Source: JBKDZL01 sp047971145 (lineage in GTDB: Bacteria; Bacillota_I; Bacilli_A; Erysipelotrichales; Erysipelotrichaceae). Taken from it: a stretch of 16,870 nucleotides of DNA. Location of the stretch: positions 1 to 16,870 of the forward strand of contig JBKDZL010000069.1 of NCBI GenBank assembly GCA_047971145.1, written 5' to 3'. The position numbers and the translations under genes are program-made. This document shows, piece after piece, positions 14,422-16,870 of the stretch (position 1 is the stretch's first letter; each line of letters starts with the position of its first letter). The notes below the pieces were generated by a model. The model was not told the origin of the DNA and ran no database searches. It worked only from the letters and a program-made list of their open reading frames with translations.

Positions 14422-16434
14422 TTATTTATTTTTATTAGAAATCAGAGATTTTCTAACTATCAATAAACCACCAGCTAACAATAACAACATACCAGCAATA
14501 ACTACATAGCTACTAACACCAGTATCTGGTAATGTTGGTGTTACTTTTTCAGTAACAGTTAAAGTTATTGTAATCTTTAGATCATTACCTGCATTTCCTC
14601 TTATTGTAGGAGACTTAACATATGTAAGGATAACTGGATATTCTCCAACTTTAGCTTCTAGAGCATCACTATTTACCGTAATACTTGGATTTTTTAAATA
14701 TTCATTAATAGTTAAATCAAAAACTCTAACTTTAGATTTAGTAATAATATTTTCAGCAGTTATAGTTGGAACTTCAGATATATCTACGCTGAAATCATTA
14801 GCATTAATAATATAATTACCCACAACTACATAACTTCCATCATTAATAAGAACAACTTGAGTAGCAATAGCTGTAGCTGTATCAGCATTAGTATCATCTA
14901 AGCTATACTCAACAATATAAATTCCTGCTTTATTAACATCAACAGCACCATTAACCACAACATCATCAACACTTAAAACATCAATATCATCACTAGCACT
15001 AATTATTGTAGATTTTGGATCAAATTCTACACCATCATTGCCTAAAGGTAACTCAATAAATGGAGTTACTTCTAAAGTAGGTGCTAAATCAATCACTTGC
15101 GCATGCGCAACTGTAAATTCCCATGTATAAATTGTATTTGATCTAGAAGATGACCAGTAAAATGCTTGTCCTTCATTTGCTGTTACAGTCAATGTATAAG
15201 CTCCTTCTTGAGCAGTAAGATCTGTAGGTAGCTTAATACTTGTACCTTCACTAAATGGATAAACACTACTAGTAATGTCAGTCTCTGTCCCGCTTGGATC
15301 TTTTAATACATAAGTAAATGGTGTTACAGAACCAGTATATGCATACGTCTGATTTAAAATTGGATGACCTTCAATTACTACTTGAGCATTTGAAGCGAAA
15401 GGATCCGCCACCACTACTGTAGTTCTCTGTTTATGAATATCAACACTATTATCAGCATTAGCATCTAGAGCTGTAACAAAATTATACATATCTTCACTTA
15501 TAGCAGTAATCTTATTGTCATTGATCGAAAGAATTGTTAATGTACTTAAGTCTTTTAAAGAAGCAGGAAATTCTTCAAAACCACATCTATTAATGAAAAG
15601 CTCTGAAAGACTTGAAAGTGAGCTTATAGTAGCTGGTAAGCTTTTTAACTCTGGGTTGTTTTCAAGAACAAGCATTTTTAATGCACTAAGATTACCAATA
15701 CTATCAGGTAATTGAGTAAGAGCATTATCTGAAACTCTAATTTCTTCTAATGAAGTTAAATTTCCTATATTACTTGGAAGTGCAGTTAAAGTAACATCAT
15801 TTGCTATTAAAAATTTTAAGTTACTTAAATTAGTAATACTATCTGGAAGTGTAGAAATAACATTCTTATTAAGATAAAGTATACTACTATTTGAAATAGA
15901 AAAATATTCTAAATTTACAAGATTTTCTATTTCACTAGGAATTTCTTTTAACTTATTACCATTTAAAGTTAATTGTTTTAAACTAGTCATCGTAAATAAC
16001 TCTGCTGGAAGACTTGAAAAGTTATGTCCGTTTAGAGAAAGTATTTCTAAATTACTCAGCAGTGAAATACCTGTTAAATCATTAATTGCAGTGCCACTAG
16101 AATCAGACTTTTTATTATTAACATTTAATTCAACAACAAAATCAATCATCGGTTGAGTTAGAATAGTATTAACAGTTGTCCCTGGAAATATATAGCCTCC
16201 TCCACCATCATGATCATATGCTTTAGCAATTTGCTCTGCAACTGCTTTAGCAAGACCTGAATCAGGGAATGTTTGAGCTATTGTTTCTCCAACAGCTCTT
16301 GTATTGTAAGACAGTTCAACAGTCTGTCCTTGTGTTGGTACAACATCTGTGGTTTCTTCTGCCAAAGCGTTTAGCCCAACTGAAGATAATACCAACAGCA
16401 ATGAAATACTAAATTGTAAAAATTTGATTTTCAT
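14422..16434 (-). CDS. LPXTG-anchored leucine-rich-repeat surface protein
   Basis: This 670-residue secreted protein is covalently attached to peptidoglycan by sortase. A signal peptide covers about 1-26. An N-cap segment with FPDSGLAKAVAEQI (56-69) leads to eight leucine-rich repeats (about 126-318) of 23-24 residues with the form LxxLxxLxLxxNxLxxLPxxI; the third repeat carries 8 extra residues. A beta-rich region (about 340-450) and an Ig-like or DUF5011-like module (about 451-530, with VDVNKAGIYIVEYSLDD) follow, then another beta module (about 535-628). The end is a textbook sorting signal: LPDTG (635-639), hydrophobic helix, RKSLISNKNK. The fold suggests binding of a host or environmental ligand, but the ligand is unknown. 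It has its own consensus promoter and a GAGGAGG ribosome binding site. It is unrelated in function to its neighbours. Confidence 0.93.
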   Translation of the reverse strand: MKIKFLQFSISLLLVLSSVGLNALAEETTDVVPTQGQTVELSYNTRAVGETIAQTFPDSGLAKAVAEQIAKAYDHDGGGGYIFPGTTVNTILTQPMIDFVVELNVNNKKSDSSGTAINDLTGISLLSNLEILSLNGHNFSSLPAELFTMTSLKQLTLNGNKLKEIPSEIENLVNLEYFSISNSSILYLNKNVISTLPDSITNLSNLKFLIANDVTLTALPSNIGNLTSLEEIRVSDNALTQLPDSIGNLSALKMLVLENNPELKSLPATISSLSSLSELFINRCGFEEFPASLKDLSTLTILSINDNKITAISEDMYNFVTALDANADNSVDIHKQRTTVVVADPFASNAQVVIEGHPILNQTYAYTGSVTPFTYVLKDPSGTETDITSSVYPFSEGTSIKLPTDLTAQEGAYTLTVTANEGQAFYWSSSRSNTIYTWEFTVAHAQVIDLAPTLEVTPFIELPLGNDGVEFDPKSTIISASDDIDVLSVDDVVVNGAVDVNKAGIYIVEYSLDDTNADTATAIATQVVLINDGSYVVVGNYIINANDFSVDISEVPTITAENIITKSKVRVFDLTINEYLKNPSITVNSDALEAKVGEYPVILTYVKSPTIRGNAGNDLKITITLTVTEKVTPTLPDTGVSSYVVIAGMLLLLAGGLLIVRKSLISNKNK

Positions 16435-16480
16435 TTTTTCCTCCTCATATAATTATTAAAAGCATTAATACCTCAAATAT

Positions 16481-16508
16481 ATTATATATTTTATTAAAAT
16501 AAAGTCAA
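16481..16508 (-). promoter_or_regulatory. Promoter of the LRR surface protein gene (TTGACT-16-TATAAT)
   Basis: TTGACT (16503-16508) and TATAAT (16481-16486) on the minus strand are close to the sigma-70/SigA consensus, with a 16-nt spacer. The start point would be near 16474, giving a leader of about 40 nt. It is the best promoter match in the window. Confidence 0.75.
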
Positions 16509-16733
16509 CTACCCATAAACCAGAACCTGAATTATTATCCAAATTTCCATTTTTTAAATTTAATGCATTAAGCCTAAGAAATGTTAAATTATAGGTGTGC
16601 TTTTAAGAAAGAAGTTATATTTATGATTAAGTACAGTAATTTTAATTTTACCACTATCTTGGAAACATACTAAACTGCATTTACTTTTTAAGTCCATGCA
16701 GAAATAATTGAGATAAAGTAATTGTCATTAAAA
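16509..16733. other. Intergenic region without a clear gene
   Basis: Between the LRR promoter and the next gene I see no convincing CDS. It holds a 12-bp palindrome TTAATGCATTAA (16560-16571), a 16-codon ATG frame on the plus strand (16623-16673) and an imperfect hairpin (16675-16701). A start-less minus frame (16465-16602) also crosses it. No clear terminator for the hydrolase-like gene was found. Confidence 0.5.
16675..16701. repeat. Imperfect inverted repeat
   Basis: CTGCAT (16675-16680) pairs with ATGCAG (16696-16701). After a 2x2 mismatch, ACTT pairs with AAGT around a 3-nt loop. There is no U-tract on either strand, so it is not a standard terminator. It lies between the short plus-strand frame and the minus-strand hydrolase end. 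Confidence 0.45.
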
Positions 16734-16870
16734 TCACTGTGGTTGTTGGGCAAAATAATTATTGATAGCATACTCAAACTTTTCAAATAATAAACTCTCT
16801 GCTTGTTTTGATTGTGCTGAGTTTGGAACTAAAGTATCAAAGCTATGATAAGCCCCCTCAAATACATGAT
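16734..16870 (-). CDS. C-terminal fragment of a probable alpha/beta hydrolase (dienelactone-hydrolase-like)
   Basis: Only the last 44 codons and a TGA stop are in the window; the 5' part lies beyond the right edge. The visible peptide starts HVFEGAYHSFDTLVP. This is the usual C-terminal pattern of dienelactone hydrolase and related alpha/beta hydrolases, in which the His of GAxHxFD completes the Ser-Asp-His triad. A helical tail (AESLLFEKFEYAINNYFAQQ) follows, as in the family. Nucleophile and acid are not visible, so the call rests on a short motif and the substrate cannot be guessed. Confidence 0.6.
   Translation of the reverse strand, partial: HVFEGAYHSFDTLVPNSAQSKQAESLLFEKFEYAINNYFAQQPQ

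Noticed and set aside
15515..15715. 66-codon plus-strand frame inside the LRR gene
   Set aside because: Antisense shadow of the repeats, with its Leu/Ser pattern arising from repeat periodicity.
16465..16602. Minus-strand open frame of about 45 codons including RLNALNLKNGNLDNNSG
   Set aside because: The peptide is not low-complexity and might be a relic of a larger gene, but it has no start codon or ribosome binding site and overlaps the LRR promoter. Too short to support a pseudogene call.
1..16870. Insertion sequences, CRISPR arrays, tRNA or rRNA genes
   Set aside because: No transposase, regular repeat-spacer pattern, tRNA cloverleaf or rRNA-like sequence was seen; the few gaps are too short.

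Overview
The window suggests a low-GC Gram-positive bacterium (Bacillota). The DNA is very AT-rich, Shine-Dalgarno sequences are of the strong AGGAGG type, and the gene order rimP-nusA-ylxR-infB-rbfA is that of Firmicutes. One protein carries an LPDTG sortase anchor, so the cell has a peptidoglycan wall. The code is the standard bacterial one: Trp is TGG, and TAA, TAG and TGA all serve as stops. Compact gene spacing, a trimmed nusA operon and NusA and IF2 proteins of unusual size hint at an Erysipelotrichia- or Mollicutes-related lineage, but this is inference.

Layout from left to right. (1) 1-387: start of a lipoprotein gene that runs off the left edge (minus). (2) 432-3199: a minus-strand operon of two U32-family proteins of the YrrN/YrrO (TrhP) type, followed by a SpoU/TrmH-family RNA methyltransferase, with 8-nt stop/start overlaps. 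(3) 3267-4460: a plus-strand threonine ammonia-lyase, convergent with the next operon. (4) 4467-8379: a minus-strand operon tgt-queA-queH-msrC. Its first three genes encode consecutive late steps of queuosine synthesis, and queH is fused to a TrmN6/YabB-type adenine-N6 tRNA methyltransferase. (5) 8460-9749: a plus-strand NCS2 uracil permease, divergent from tgt and ending at a shared bidirectional terminator. (6) 9787-14312: the minus-strand rimP-nusA-rnpM-infB-rbfA operon, lacking the usual ylxQ, ylxP and truB members. (7) 14422-16434: a minus-strand leucine-rich-repeat, LPXTG-anchored surface protein with its own consensus promoter. (8) 16734-16870: the 3' end of a minus-strand gene, probably an alpha/beta hydrolase.

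The theme of the window is translation, above all modification of the tRNA anticodon loop. TrhP-type proteins make 5-hydroxyuridine at wobble U34, Tgt/QueA/QueH make queuosine at wobble G34, and the methyltransferase fused to QueH belongs to the family that methylates A37. The rest are initiation factor 2, ribosome maturation factors RimP and RbfA, NusA and the RNase P modulator RnpM. The most unusual item is the QueH-TrmN6 fusion. Promoters visible by eye share a TGTTATAAT extended -10 element placed almost directly on the ribosome binding site of three genes.
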